Notes under the pieces: generated by a model | What the model saw: the letters and a program-made list of their open reading frames with translations, nothing else | The model's database searches: none | Told to the model about the DNA's origin: nothing | Program-made: the position numbers and the translations under genes | In this document: piece by piece, positions 1-4,705 of the stretch | Numbering within the stretch: position 1 is the stretch's first letter | Layout: each line of letters opens with the position of its first letter | DNA from: Candidatus Moranbacteria bacterium RIFCSPHIGHO2_02_FULL_40_12b | Lineage (GTDB): Bacteria > Patescibacteriota > Minisyncoccia > Moranbacterales > 2-12-FULL-40-10 | NCBI GenBank assembly: GCA_001784725.1 | Contig: MFRX01000036.1 | Location: 1-6,027 of the forward strand | Direction of reading: 5' to 3' | DNA: 6,027 bases

Positions 1-367
1 CATGCTCGTAGAAACCCGCGTTATATTTTAGTTTCTTATGACTGACGGAACTGGAACATTTTGCGTCTTTTGCATCGGTATAAGTATAATCAATCCTGCA
101 ATTATTCTTGTCTGGATTGCCATTGCCGGGAAAATCATCAAATGGATCGGTTTCATTTGGAGGATCCAACCAGCTGTTATCCCGAATGTTCTTCACCAAC
201 TCCACTCCTTCCTGCGCGAGGCCCGACGCGATGATGAGGTTGCGGCTGTCAATGGTATGCTTCAAACTGTTGGCCATCAGATTCATCATCGCGACCAGTC
301 CGACGACAATGACAAAAACCGCGATAATCACTTCAATGATGGAGAAACCGTTTCGAACATTTGACAT
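1..367 (-). CDS. PilV-like minor type IV pilin, C-terminus beyond the left edge
   Basis: This is a minor pilin or pseudopilin expected in the inner membrane and at the base or tip of a type IV pilus. The frame opens at ATG 367-365 and runs off the window after 122 visible residues, so no stop is seen. The N-terminus MSNVRNG|FSIIE is a class III prepilin signal: Gly7 at -1, Phe8 at +1 and Glu12 at +5, followed by a hydrophobic helix (about residues 8-33). The stretch LAQEGVELVKNIRDN at about residues 53-67 resembles PilV/GspI-type proteins of the CPR. The gene is last in the visible cluster, 56 nt after the stop of the previous pilin, and that gap is filled by a 39-bp palindrome. No clear Shine-Dalgarno precedes the ATG. 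The family is secure; the exact pilus role is inferred. Confidence 0.85.
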   Translation of the reverse strand, partial: MSNVRNGFSIIEVIIAVFVIVVGLVAMMNLMANSLKHTIDSRNLIIASGLAQEGVELVKNIRDNSWLDPPNETDPFDDFPGNGNPDKNNCRIDYTYTDAKDAKCSSSVSHKKLKYNAGFYEH

Positions 368-378
368 AATAAGTTTTT

Positions 379-417
379 CTAAGGTTCAACCTTAGAAATT
401 CTAAGGTTGAACCTTAG
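379..417. repeat. 39-bp perfect odd palindrome, short A-type element
   Basis: Two 13-bp dyads, AAGGTTCAACCTT (381-393) and AAGGTTGAACCTT (403-415), each extended to 17 bp by CT/AG, flank the spacer aaatt. The whole 39 bp is a perfect inverted repeat around base 398. It occupies most of the junction between the two minor pilin genes. It is the short form of the 57-58 bp elements at 985, 1883 and 3631, lacking their central GC hairpin. Confidence 0.9.
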
Positions 418-423
418 TTTACT

Positions 424-975
424 TTACGGGCAGGTACCGGGGTCACCGCTAATTTCTTCCACCCTCCCCGATGGATAAACGCAAACAGTATATTTTATAG
501 TTGCATTATTGGTAGACTTTAAAGTAATTTTTACTGGATTACTCATTGGTGAACCGAAACTTTCAGCAGTGCCATGAGGGAGTTTGAAACTAACATTATC
601 ACTTGTTAAAAAATTAACATTATTTTTTAGTGAGGCATTAAAATAAACTTGCTGAAATGAAATAGTACAGTCACCATAATAATAATATACTGTATAGTTG
701 GGAGTGTTACTATAAGTATACATAAGCCATCTACATATTTTCCTTGACGGATTGGCAGAATCTTGCTTCCCTGTCAGCGCGTTGTTTTGGACTTCCCTGA
801 TCGCCGCCGCCACTTCCCGCGCCGCCACTTCCACCGCTTTGGCGTCTTTTCCTCCCAGGAGCGAAACCAGCATCGCCGCGGTCATAATGCCGAAGATGGC
901 CATCGCGATTATCAGCTCTATGAAACTGAAACCCCTCCGAAAAAAATTTTCAATTTTATAATTTTCAATTTTCAT
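424..975 (-). CDS. GspH/FimT-like minor type IV pilin
   Basis: This is a minor pilin (pseudopilin) and a substrate of the neighbouring prepilin peptidase. From ATG 975-973 it has 183 residues. The leader is MKIENYKIENFFRRG|FSFIE, with Gly15 at -1, Phe16 at +1 and Glu20 at +5. A hydrophobic helix follows (about 16-42), then an Ala-rich amphipathic continuation AAREVAAAIREVQ typical of pilin alpha1. The C-terminal VCVYPSGRVEEISG is reminiscent of GspH/FimT ends. Four Cys (81, 103, 165, 182) could form two disulfides. The frame stays open to a TTG at 993 inside the upstream repeat; I prefer the ATG. The charged leader is written by an A/T simple repeat. The middle (about 480-735) is much more A/T-rich than the N-terminal part and includes a Tyr run. 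No Shine-Dalgarno is seen. Confidence 0.85.
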   Translation of the reverse strand: MKIENYKIENFFRRGFSFIELIIAMAIFGIMTAAMLVSLLGGKDAKAVEVAAREVAAAIREVQNNALTGKQDSANPSRKICRWLMYTYSNTPNYTVYYYYGDCTISFQQVYFNASLKNNVNFLTSDNVSFKLPHGTAESFGSPMSNPVKITLKSTNNATIKYTVCVYPSGRVEEISGDPGTCP

Positions 976-984
976 TGAATTTTC
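946..984. repeat. A/T simple repeat (ATTTTCAATTTT units)
   Basis: Imperfect repeats of ATTTTCAATTTT form this stretch. It overlaps the 5' end of the minor pilin gene and supplies its MKIENYKIEN leader codons. A related stretch lies at 5686-5750. Such spacers are common in A/T-leaning CPR genomes; no function is claimed. Confidence 0.6.
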
Positions 985-1041
985 AAGGTTCAATCTTTTC
1001 CTTTCCCGGCAAAGCCGGGAAATTCCTCAAGGTTGAACCTT
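985..1041 (+). repeat. A-type triple-dyad element, copy 1 (57 bp)
   Basis: The element has a 13-bp dyad AAGGTTCAATCTT (985-997), a central 9-bp stem with an AAA loop (TTTCCCGGC/GCCGGGAAA, 1002-1022) and a second dyad AAGGTTGAACCTT (1029-1041). The outer dyads are also complementary to each other, so it can fold as three small hairpins or one long one. It is 54/57 identical to the reverse complement of 1883-1939. It lies between pilD and the downstream pilin. Confidence 0.9.
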
Positions 1042-1063
1042 AACGGATATTAATTGGGAATTG

Positions 1064-1861
1064 CTAAAATAACAAATATTTTATCTCCGGCAGCGCCTGA
1101 TAGAGAAAAACGGCGATGATCGTCCCCGTCACCAGAAAAGGCGCGAAGGGTATCCTGCTTTTCATGGTCTTTTTTCCGAAAATAATCAGCAACACTCCCG
1201 CTGCCGCTCCGATTGCGAAAGAAAGAAGAAGCGCCGCGAAAATAGCCGGCCAGCCGACAATAAAACCGACAATTAGCGCGAGATAAGCGTCTCCCATTCC
1301 CATCCATTTTTCGCGCGAACCGGCCGAAAGCGCGAAAAAGATGAGGAACGCGAAAACTCCGGCGAGCGCCCCGGAATAAATCCGCACGGAAAGAATTCCC
1401 CCCTGCGGGTTGAAACTTATCCAGTCCATAAAAATATAGAAGACGGCGATCCAGCCCATGGCTATCCATAAAATTATCATCGGAATTTCCATGTGGCTCA
1501 AGTCGTAGGAGAAAATAATAAGCAGCAGGAAAAAAACGCCCAGATAAAAAGCCGTCTCAATCCAGGAATTGGGACTGGAAAAAACAAAGAAATAATTTCC
1601 CGCCAGCGCGAAGACCAGTCCGGTAAGGACTTCCAGGAGCGGGTATTTGTAGGAAATTTTTTCCCCGCAGTCGCGGCACTTGGCGGAAAGAATAATGAAG
1701 CTCAAAACCGGAATGTTGTCATGCCAGCGGATTTTTTTCTTGCAGTTGGGGCAGTGAGACCGGCCCAGAATCGACTGCGACAGATTCAGCCGATAGACAA
1801 CCACGTTCAAAAAACTTCCGAAAATCAAACCGAGAATGAAGAAAATTAGCATTGTTAGCAT
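1064..1861 (-). CDS. pilD: Prepilin peptidase / N-methyltransferase (A24 family)
   Basis: This is a polytopic inner-membrane aspartyl protease that cleaves the leader after Gly in type IV prepilins and usually methylates the new N-terminus. From ATG 1861-1859 it has 265 residues, the usual length. The N-terminal domain carries the two CxxC pairs of the zinc-binding loop (Cys37/40 and Cys62/65) and the conserved LNVVVYRL and YPLLEVLTG segments. Both catalytic aspartates are visible: Asp120 in FSYDLSHMEIP and Asp191 in GMGDAYLAL. PFAPFL near the C-terminus is also typical. The frame continues upstream another 37 codons through repeat A2, giving a non-conserved leader, so I reject that longer start; ATG 1852 is a possible alternative. 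The stop is TAG. It lies within the pilus cluster, flanked on both sides by inverted copies of one repeat. Confidence 0.95.
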   Translation of the reverse strand: MLTMLIFFILGLIFGSFLNVVVYRLNLSQSILGRSHCPNCKKKIRWHDNIPVLSFIILSAKCRDCGEKISYKYPLLEVLTGLVFALAGNYFFVFSSPNSWIETAFYLGVFFLLLIIFSYDLSHMEIPMIILWIAMGWIAVFYIFMDWISFNPQGGILSVRIYSGALAGVFAFLIFFALSAGSREKWMGMGDAYLALIVGFIVGWPAIFAALLLSFAIGAAAGVLLIIFGKKTMKSRIPFAPFLVTGTIIAVFLYQALPEIKYLLF

Positions 1862-1882
1862 TTTGTTTTTGTATTGTTTTCC

Positions 1883-1939
1883 AAGGTTTAACCTTGAGGA
1901 ATTTCCCGGCTTTGCCGGGAAAGGGAAAGGTTGAACCTT
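1883..1939 (-). repeat. A-type triple-dyad element, copy 2 (57 bp, inverted relative to copy 1)
   Basis: Dyads AAGGTTTAACCTT (1883-1895) and AAGGTTGAACCTT (1927-1939) flank the GC stem TTTCCCGGC/GCCGGGAAA (1902-1922). The reverse complement matches copy 1 at 54 of 57 positions. Copies 1 and 2 therefore form an inverted repeat around pilD. It lies in the 101-nt gap between the Cys-rich gene and pilD. Confidence 0.9.
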
Positions 1940-1962
1940 GGAGAAAAATTTAGAAATAATTT

Positions 1963-2385
1963 TCAATAACAATTTCCCCGCGTTTCACACTTGTCTTGCG
2001 AGCAACTTATAGAGCATCCTCGGCAGGACCAGGGTTCATTATTGCCGTTTTGCGTCGTCAATATCCAGCCCCCGTTTTTTATTTTTATCACCGCGTAATT
2101 GGGGGGTTCCGGATTGCACCGGCGCATTACATCCAGATATGTTCCGGCGGTGTTGGGCTGGCATATCGGATTGCCTGGTTTTCCGGATAAAATCTTGCCT
2201 CCGGAAACATCGCACGATTCAACCATTGACCTCATGCTGTTCATCGCGATTTTGTAGGCGTTAATCGCGATCTTGTCCCGCGCCGGTTCGTACCACAAGC
2301 GCCACCCGACAACCACCACCGCGAAGATAATTATCAAAACGACTATGAAATCAACGTGAATGGGAAACTGGTCTTTGAGATTCAT
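1963..2385 (-). CDS. Cys-rich single-pass membrane protein, first gene of the pilus cluster
   Basis: I do not recognise a named family. The product has 140 residues: a short N-terminus (MNLKDQFPIH), one hydrophobic helix at about 12-28, and a predicted extracytoplasmic domain. The layout (helix, then YKIAMNSMRSMVESCDVSGGKI, then GGWILTT) recalls small CPR pilins, but the prepilin signal G|FxxxE is absent, so PilD processing is not expected by the usual rule. Eight Cys (58, 75, 90, 121, 124, 128, 133, 139), five in the last 20 residues and one CxxC, suggest disulfides or a metal site. The stop is TGA. It is followed after 101 nt by pilD and preceded by a plausible promoter at 2454-2427. A divergent minor pilin or a pilus accessory protein is the best guess, inferred from context. 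Confidence 0.75.
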   Translation of the reverse strand: MNLKDQFPIHVDFIVVLIIIFAVVVVGWRLWYEPARDKIAINAYKIAMNSMRSMVESCDVSGGKILSGKPGNPICQPNTAGTYLDVMRRCNPEPPNYAVIKIKNGGWILTTQNGNNEPWSCRGCSISCSQDKCETRGNCY

Positions 2386-2426
2386 TCTTTTTGTTCGGCA
2401 TTTTAATTCGCTTACTACACGCTATT

Positions 2427-2454
2427 ATTCTACCACAAATTCTCCCGGGCGCAA
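2427..2454 (-). promoter_or_regulatory. Putative promoter of the pilus cluster
   Basis: On the minus strand an extended -10, TGGTAGAAT (hexamer TAGAAT at 2432-2427), lies 16 bp from a weak -35 TTGCGC (2454-2449). A start near 2420 would give a leader of about 35 nt before ATG 2385. The -10 is good and the -35 matches only three consensus positions. Confidence 0.5.
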
Positions 2455-2464
2455 AATTAGTCCA

Positions 2465-2504
2465 ATGTGTATATCGATGTGTGTATCGAGGTTCAACCTC
2501 GATA
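2465..2504. repeat. Tandem 12-bp repeat fused to a 21-bp palindrome
   Basis: ATGTGTATATCG (2465-2476) and ATGTGTGTATCG (2477-2488) are adjacent copies with 11 of 12 bases identical. The second runs directly into a perfect 21-bp palindrome (2484-2504) centred on the 13-mer GAGGTTCAACCTC (2488-2500). The block starts about 10 bp upstream of the -35 of the pilus-cluster promoter, so it could be a regulatory site; this is inferred from position only. Confidence 0.6.
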
Positions 2505-2546
2505 GAAACAAAAAAACAAAAAGCCCCCACTAAGGAGAACATTAGT
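2505..2546 (-). terminator. Possible weak terminator after the second HEPN gene
   Basis: On the minus strand ACTAA and TTAGT (2546-2542 and 2533-2529) can pair, followed by GGGGGC and a long T-rich tract (2522-2505). The stem is short and A/T-rich, so termination may be inefficient. It lies about 115-155 nt past the stop of the HEPN gene at 2661. Confidence 0.3.
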
Positions 2547-2552
2547 TTCAAT

Positions 2553-2639
2553 AAGGTTGAATCTCGACAGAAAGCTCGATAGAAAATCCTGCCGAGGGAT
2601 ATTCAAATTCCGACTGGCTAATCCTTGAGATTTAACTTC
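2553..2639. repeat. Degenerate A-type repeat remnant
   Basis: Two decayed 13-mers, AAGGTTGAATCTC (2553-2565) and GAGATTTAACTTC (2627-2639), are each imperfect dyads and match each other's complement at 10 of 13 positions. They may be the arms of an eroded element. The sequence between them shows no clear GC stem. Confidence 0.4.
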
Positions 2640-2660
2640 AATAAATCTAGAGGCGCGATT

Positions 2661-3104
2661 TTATTCCAAATATTTCTCGGCGCGTTTCTGATTCATAAAA
2701 TTATCAATATAAACGGCATACTCTCCAAACTGGTCAATTCCGTCCTTTATGTCATTAATAAGTTTTCCCGCGTCAATGTCGTCATAATCATGCACGACTT
2801 TGTTCCGCAATCCCGCCACGGGAGAAAACTTCGCGGCAAACTCCGCGGGCAAAATTCCGGCTCGCCCTAAAATATGGAAAGTTTCCGTGGCGTCTTCCGG
2901 CGCGGGCAAATTCTCGGTTGAAATTATGTGCGTGTTGATGTCAATTATCGTATCCACTATAAGCTGAAAATTCCTCTCAACAGTCCTCAACTTCATATAA
3001 TCGCCGAGGATGTCGTTCGGTTTCAGATTGAGAATTGGGCGCAATTCATCCGCGTAAACTCCTATTTTATTGATCTTTTTTTTAATCAGTTCTTTGTTGG
3101 GCAT
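2661..3104 (-). CDS. hepT: HEPN-domain toxin of the HepT/DUF86 type (second pair)
   Basis: This is a small all-helical HEPN protein, a predicted RNase toxin of an MNT/HEPN module. It has 147 residues. The HepT signature RX4HXY is present as RNKVVHDY (Arg100, His105, Tyr107). In this family the Arg and His are the RNase active site, and the Tyr is the residue modified by the partner nucleotidyltransferase in the characterised MntA/HepT system. The start ATG 3104 lies 23 nt inside the end of the upstream MNT gene, so the two are probably translationally coupled; no separate Shine-Dalgarno is obvious. It differs clearly from the other HEPN protein in the window (112 residues), so the two pairs are not a recent duplication. 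The family is secure; toxicity is inferred. Confidence 0.9.
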   Translation of the reverse strand: MPNKELIKKKINKIGVYADELRPILNLKPNDILGDYMKLRTVERNFQLIVDTIIDINTHIISTENLPAPEDATETFHILGRAGILPAEFAAKFSPVAGLRNKVVHDYDDIDAGKLINDIKDGIDQFGEYAVYIDNFMNQKRAEKYLE

Positions 3105-3507
3105 GTTCTTTTTTATACTGACTTATTTTTTTGGCGTAAATTTCGTTTTGGACGCGAAAAAACGGCTTCGCTTCAAAATATTTCCTGACGGCGCGGGAAA
3201 AAAAATCCGCGAACGCCCCATTTGTTTCAAAAAGAACTTTGTTATTTTTCACTATTTCCTTCAATAAAAAAGGGCTCGCCTCCGTAAGATCAATTTCTTC
3301 AACATTCGGGGATTTCACAAACAACGAAAAGTCATGTGCTAAATTGCTTCTTTCCGGATATCCCAGTTTCCTTTCGCTGATAAAACCGAAATCATAATCG
3401 CTCATTTTATGAGTTTTTCCGAATACTTGGGAACCAAAAAGCAGTAACAATTTCAGATTGTATTTTTTGGCGATTTCTTCAATTTTTTTCTCATCCAATT
3501 TTTCCAT
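3082..3507 (-). CDS. mntA: MNT-domain nucleotidyltransferase antitoxin (second pair)
   Basis: This is a minimal nucleotidyltransferase of the pol-beta fold, predicted to neutralise its HEPN partner by adding AMP to it. It has 141 residues. The motif GSX10DXD is complete: Gly25-Ser26, then Asp37-Tyr38-Asp39, with a probable third metal-binding Asp73 in EEIDL. A tail of about 40 residues after the core (from about residue 100) is longer than in the other MNT protein here. It is the first gene of the pair and overlaps the toxin gene by 23 nt. A promoter at 3542-3514 ends 6 nt before ATG 3507, predicting a leaderless message. GAGG lies only 2 nt before the ATG, too close to act as a normal Shine-Dalgarno. 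Confidence 0.9.
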   Translation of the reverse strand: MEKLDEKKIEEIAKKYNLKLLLLFGSQVFGKTHKMSDYDFGFISERKLGYPERSNLAHDFSLFVKSPNVEEIDLTEASPFLLKEIVKNNKVLFETNGAFADFFSRAVRKYFEAKPFFRVQNEIYAKKISQYKKEHAQQRTD

Positions 3508-3513
3508 ATCCTC

Positions 3514-3542
3514 ACTTTAACATAAATTCAAAAGAAAATCAA
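3514..3542 (-). promoter_or_regulatory. Promoter of the second MNT/HEPN pair (predicted leaderless)
   Basis: On the minus strand TTGATT (3542-3537), a 17-bp spacer ending in TGT, and TAAAGT (3519-3514) form an extended -10 promoter. The -10 ends exactly 6 nt before ATG 3507, so the start point should fall on or next to the A of the ATG. Spacing and layout match the promoter of the first pair at 4574-4546. Confidence 0.65.
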
Positions 3543-3630
3543 AATCGCTTTTTCCCGAAAAAATATGAGAGATGCGATATGCTCCAAATTTTGCCTAGGC
3601 AATAAATTGGGTATATTTTTCTTTTTTTTC

Positions 3631-3688
3631 AAGGTTCAACCTTTTCCCGTCTCCGCCAGTCGGCGGATTCTCCTCAAGGTTGAACCTT
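3631..3688 (+). repeat. A-type triple-dyad element, copy 3 (58 bp)
   Basis: Dyads AAGGTTCAACCTT (3631-3643) and AAGGTTGAACCTT (3676-3688) flank a central stem TCCGCC-AGTC-GGCGGA (3652-3667). The flanks TTCC and CCTC match copies 1 and 2, but the central stem is a different sequence that still pairs, so both arms have changed together. It is in the same orientation as copy 1 and is the only full copy outside the pilus cluster. Confidence 0.9.
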
Positions 3689-3768
3689 TCGCGCCCATAA
3701 GTCGTCCGGCCGACGCTGAATGTAGCCGCACGCGCTGAAAATGACTAATGAGGTTTAAACAAAAATAT

Positions 3769-3793
3769 GCAGGGACGAAAGTTTCGTTTCTGC
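3769..3793. repeat. 13-bp palindrome in a longer wobble hairpin
   Basis: ACGAAAGTTTCGT (3775-3787) is a perfect odd palindrome. It extends to 12 paired positions per side (3769-3793) if two G.T pairs are allowed on the plus strand. Its sequence is unrelated to the RAG...CTY family. Function unknown. Confidence 0.5.
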
Positions 3794-3820
3794 TTTTCCA
3801 TATAAATTCAGCGAATAAAA

Positions 3821-3911
3821 GGAAAAACACAAAAAGCAGGTTTCTGCCCGCCTTTGTGTCCGCTCGAGGACCGTCCTCGATTGGGTTTCTCTATTGGATT
3901 CACGATTGGAT
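3821..3911 (-). repeat. B-type 3'-end module, copy 1, after the first HEPN gene
   Basis: Read on the minus strand from the HEPN stop, three degenerate 12-nt units (CCAATCGTGAAT-like) lead into CCCAATCGAGGACGGTCCTC, which contains the dyad GAGGACCGTCCTC (3866-3878; 17-bp palindrome 3864-3880), then a terminator hairpin. The 69 bp at 3821-3889 match 5015-5083 at 65 positions, although the preceding genes are unrelated (HEPN toxin versus pilin). Confidence 0.85.
3823..3859 (-). terminator. Rho-independent terminator of the first MNT/HEPN pair
   Basis: On the minus strand GCGGG-CAGAAA-CCTGC is followed by TTTTTGTGTTTTT, and flanking ACACAAA/TTTGTGT can extend the stem. One pair is G.U on the minus strand but A.C on the plus strand, which supports minus-strand use. 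Confidence 0.75.
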
Positions 3912-4250
3912 TTATTCTTCCGTAATTTCCGCAATCTGCTTTTTGAAAACCGGCAGATCTTCTTTTATTGTTTTCCAAAGAATTTCGTCGTTCACTCCGA
4001 AATATTCATGAATAACTTTGTTTCGCATGCCTATCGCTTTCCTCCATGGAATTTCCGGATGCGCGTCTTTTGTTTTTTTGGAGACGCGCTGCGCCGCTTC
4101 GCCGATAATGGAAATATTGCGCGTGATCGCGTCTATTGTTTTCCAGTCGCGCGCGAATTCTTTAAAGGCCATATTTTTTGAATATTTTTCTATGCGCCCG
4201 ATTGAATTTCTTATATCCGACAAATAAAGTTCATCGCTTCTTTTAGACAT
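3912..4250 (-). CDS. hepT: HEPN-domain toxin of the HepT/DUF86 type (first pair)
   Basis: This is a predicted HEPN RNase toxin of 112 residues, the typical compact DUF86 length. The signature RX4HXY is present as RNKVIHEY (Arg76, His81, Tyr83). Upstream helices include DIRNSIGRIEKY and the conserved AITRNISIIGEAAQRVS segment, and the WRKAIGMRNKVIHEYFGV block is a close fit to the family. The start ATG 4250 overlaps the stop of the MNT gene by 8 nt, so translation is probably coupled. The stop is followed within about 25 nt by the B-type module and a terminator, which closes the two-gene unit. It could in principle be a non-toxic HEPN homologue, but the intact motif and MNT partner argue for a working pair. 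Confidence 0.93.
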   Translation of the reverse strand: MSKRSDELYLSDIRNSIGRIEKYSKNMAFKEFARDWKTIDAITRNISIIGEAAQRVSKKTKDAHPEIPWRKAIGMRNKVIHEYFGVNDEILWKTIKEDLPVFKKQIAEITEE

Positions 4251-4539
4251 ATGTTACTTCTTTAAGAATTTCTTTTTTTACAGCCGGCTTGATGGATTTT
4301 TTGGCGACTAAATCAACTTTTTTCCGCAAAGACCTGCTGAGAAAATCTTCCATTTCCACAAAAGCAAAAAGGCCTATCGGCGATTCAAACTCCACCAACA
4401 TATCCACATCGCTCCCCTTTCGCCAATCGCCCCTAACAAATGAACCAAAGATGCCTATTCTTTTTACATGATACTTCTTTTTTAGCAGAGGAAGCTGTTT
4501 TCTCACTTTTTCCTTTATTTTTTCCTTTTCTTTTTCCAT
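4243..4539 (-). CDS. mntA: MNT-domain nucleotidyltransferase antitoxin (first pair)
   Basis: This is a minimal nucleotidyltransferase of 98 residues, predicted to AMPylate and silence the HEPN toxin encoded immediately downstream. The motif GSX10DXD is complete: Gly32-Ser33 in IGIFGSFVRGDW, then Asp44-Val45-Asp46, with the third acidic residue Asp76 in KKVDLV. The N-terminus is a Lys/Glu-rich helix (MEKEKEKIKEKVRKQL). The length and the FGSFVRG..KGSDVDMLVEF core are standard for the family. A strong promoter (4574-4546) ends 6 nt before ATG 4539 and no Shine-Dalgarno lies in between, so a leaderless transcript is predicted. The stop overlaps the HEPN start by 8 nt. Confidence 0.93.
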   Translation of the reverse strand: MEKEKEKIKEKVRKQLPLLKKKYHVKRIGIFGSFVRGDWRKGSDVDMLVEFESPIGLFAFVEMEDFLSRSLRKKVDLVAKKSIKPAVKKEILKEVTYV

Positions 4540-4545
4540 GTGCCG

Positions 4546-4574
4546 ATTCTAACATGAATTTTGAAGAATATCAA
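4546..4574 (-). promoter_or_regulatory. Promoter of the first MNT/HEPN pair (predicted leaderless)
   Basis: On the minus strand TTGATA (4574-4569), a 17-bp spacer ending in TGT, and TAGAAT (4551-4546) form a near-consensus extended -10 promoter. Six bases (CGGCAC) separate it from ATG 4539, so transcription should start at or beside the ATG. Confidence 0.75.
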
Positions 4575-4593
4575 ATCAAAATCATCCTCCACT

Positions 4594-4606
4594 GAGATTA
4601 AATCTC
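4594..4606. repeat. 13-bp dyad GAGATTAAATCTC
   Basis: This perfect odd palindrome has the RAG...CTY frame of the A and B dyads, but with an A-T pair where the others have G-C at position 4/10. It lies 20 bp upstream of the -35 of the first MNT/HEPN promoter, so it could be an operator. Chance occurrence is possible. Confidence 0.45.
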
Positions 4607-4642
4607 CGTAGGAAAGAAATATGAAGTGTCGGTATCTTTTTT

Positions 4643-4654
4643 GTCCACGTGGAC
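4643..4654. repeat. 12-bp palindrome GTCCACGTGGAC
   Basis: This perfect even palindrome is flanked by T- and A-runs that extend the dyad after one mismatch per side (about 4638-4659). It looks like a protein-binding site or a small hairpin. No gene is obviously controlled by it; the nearest is the MNT gene about 100 bases away. Confidence 0.45.
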
Positions 4655-4705
4655 GAAAAGAGAACTGGTCGTTTTATTTTATTATGGAGAGATAAGAAAA
4701 TCCGA

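Larger units (their letters stand above)
3508..3911. other. 404-base spacer between the two MNT/HEPN pairs
   Basis: No convincing gene is seen on either strand. From right to left it holds degenerate CCAATCG repeats and the B-type terminator module (3821-3911), a wobble-tolerant hairpin (3769-3793), the A-type element (3631-3688) and the promoter of the second pair (3514-3542). The interval 3690-3768 shows nothing I recognise. Confidence 0.7.

Noticed and set aside
38..395. Plus-strand open frames antisense to the PilV-like gene
   Set aside because: Shadows of a minus-strand gene with a clear prepilin signal. They have no family motif and no promoter.
1050..1469. Long open frame overlapping pilD on the minus strand
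   Set aside because: It is the shifted frame of pilD, biased to Arg/Gly/Phe with no family features. The pilD frame carries all catalytic motifs.
1963..1965. TGA recoded as Gly, as in some CPR lineages
   Set aside because: TGA serves as a plausible stop of the Cys-rich gene, and no in-frame TGA interrupts a recognisable protein. Only one instance is available, so this is a weak test.
1862..1972. N-terminal extension of pilD to 1972
   Set aside because: These 37 codons read through the A-type repeat and overlap the end of the previous gene. The conserved protein begins at MLTMLIFF, from ATG 1861.
2351..2551. 66-residue minus-strand frame upstream of and overlapping the Cys-rich gene
   Set aside because: It crosses the probable terminator, the dyad and the promoter, starts at TTG, and has no recognisable features.
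3636..3830. 64-codon minus-strand frame between the two MNT/HEPN pairs
   Set aside because: It runs from the B1 terminator into the A3 element, with no start signal and no family resemblance.
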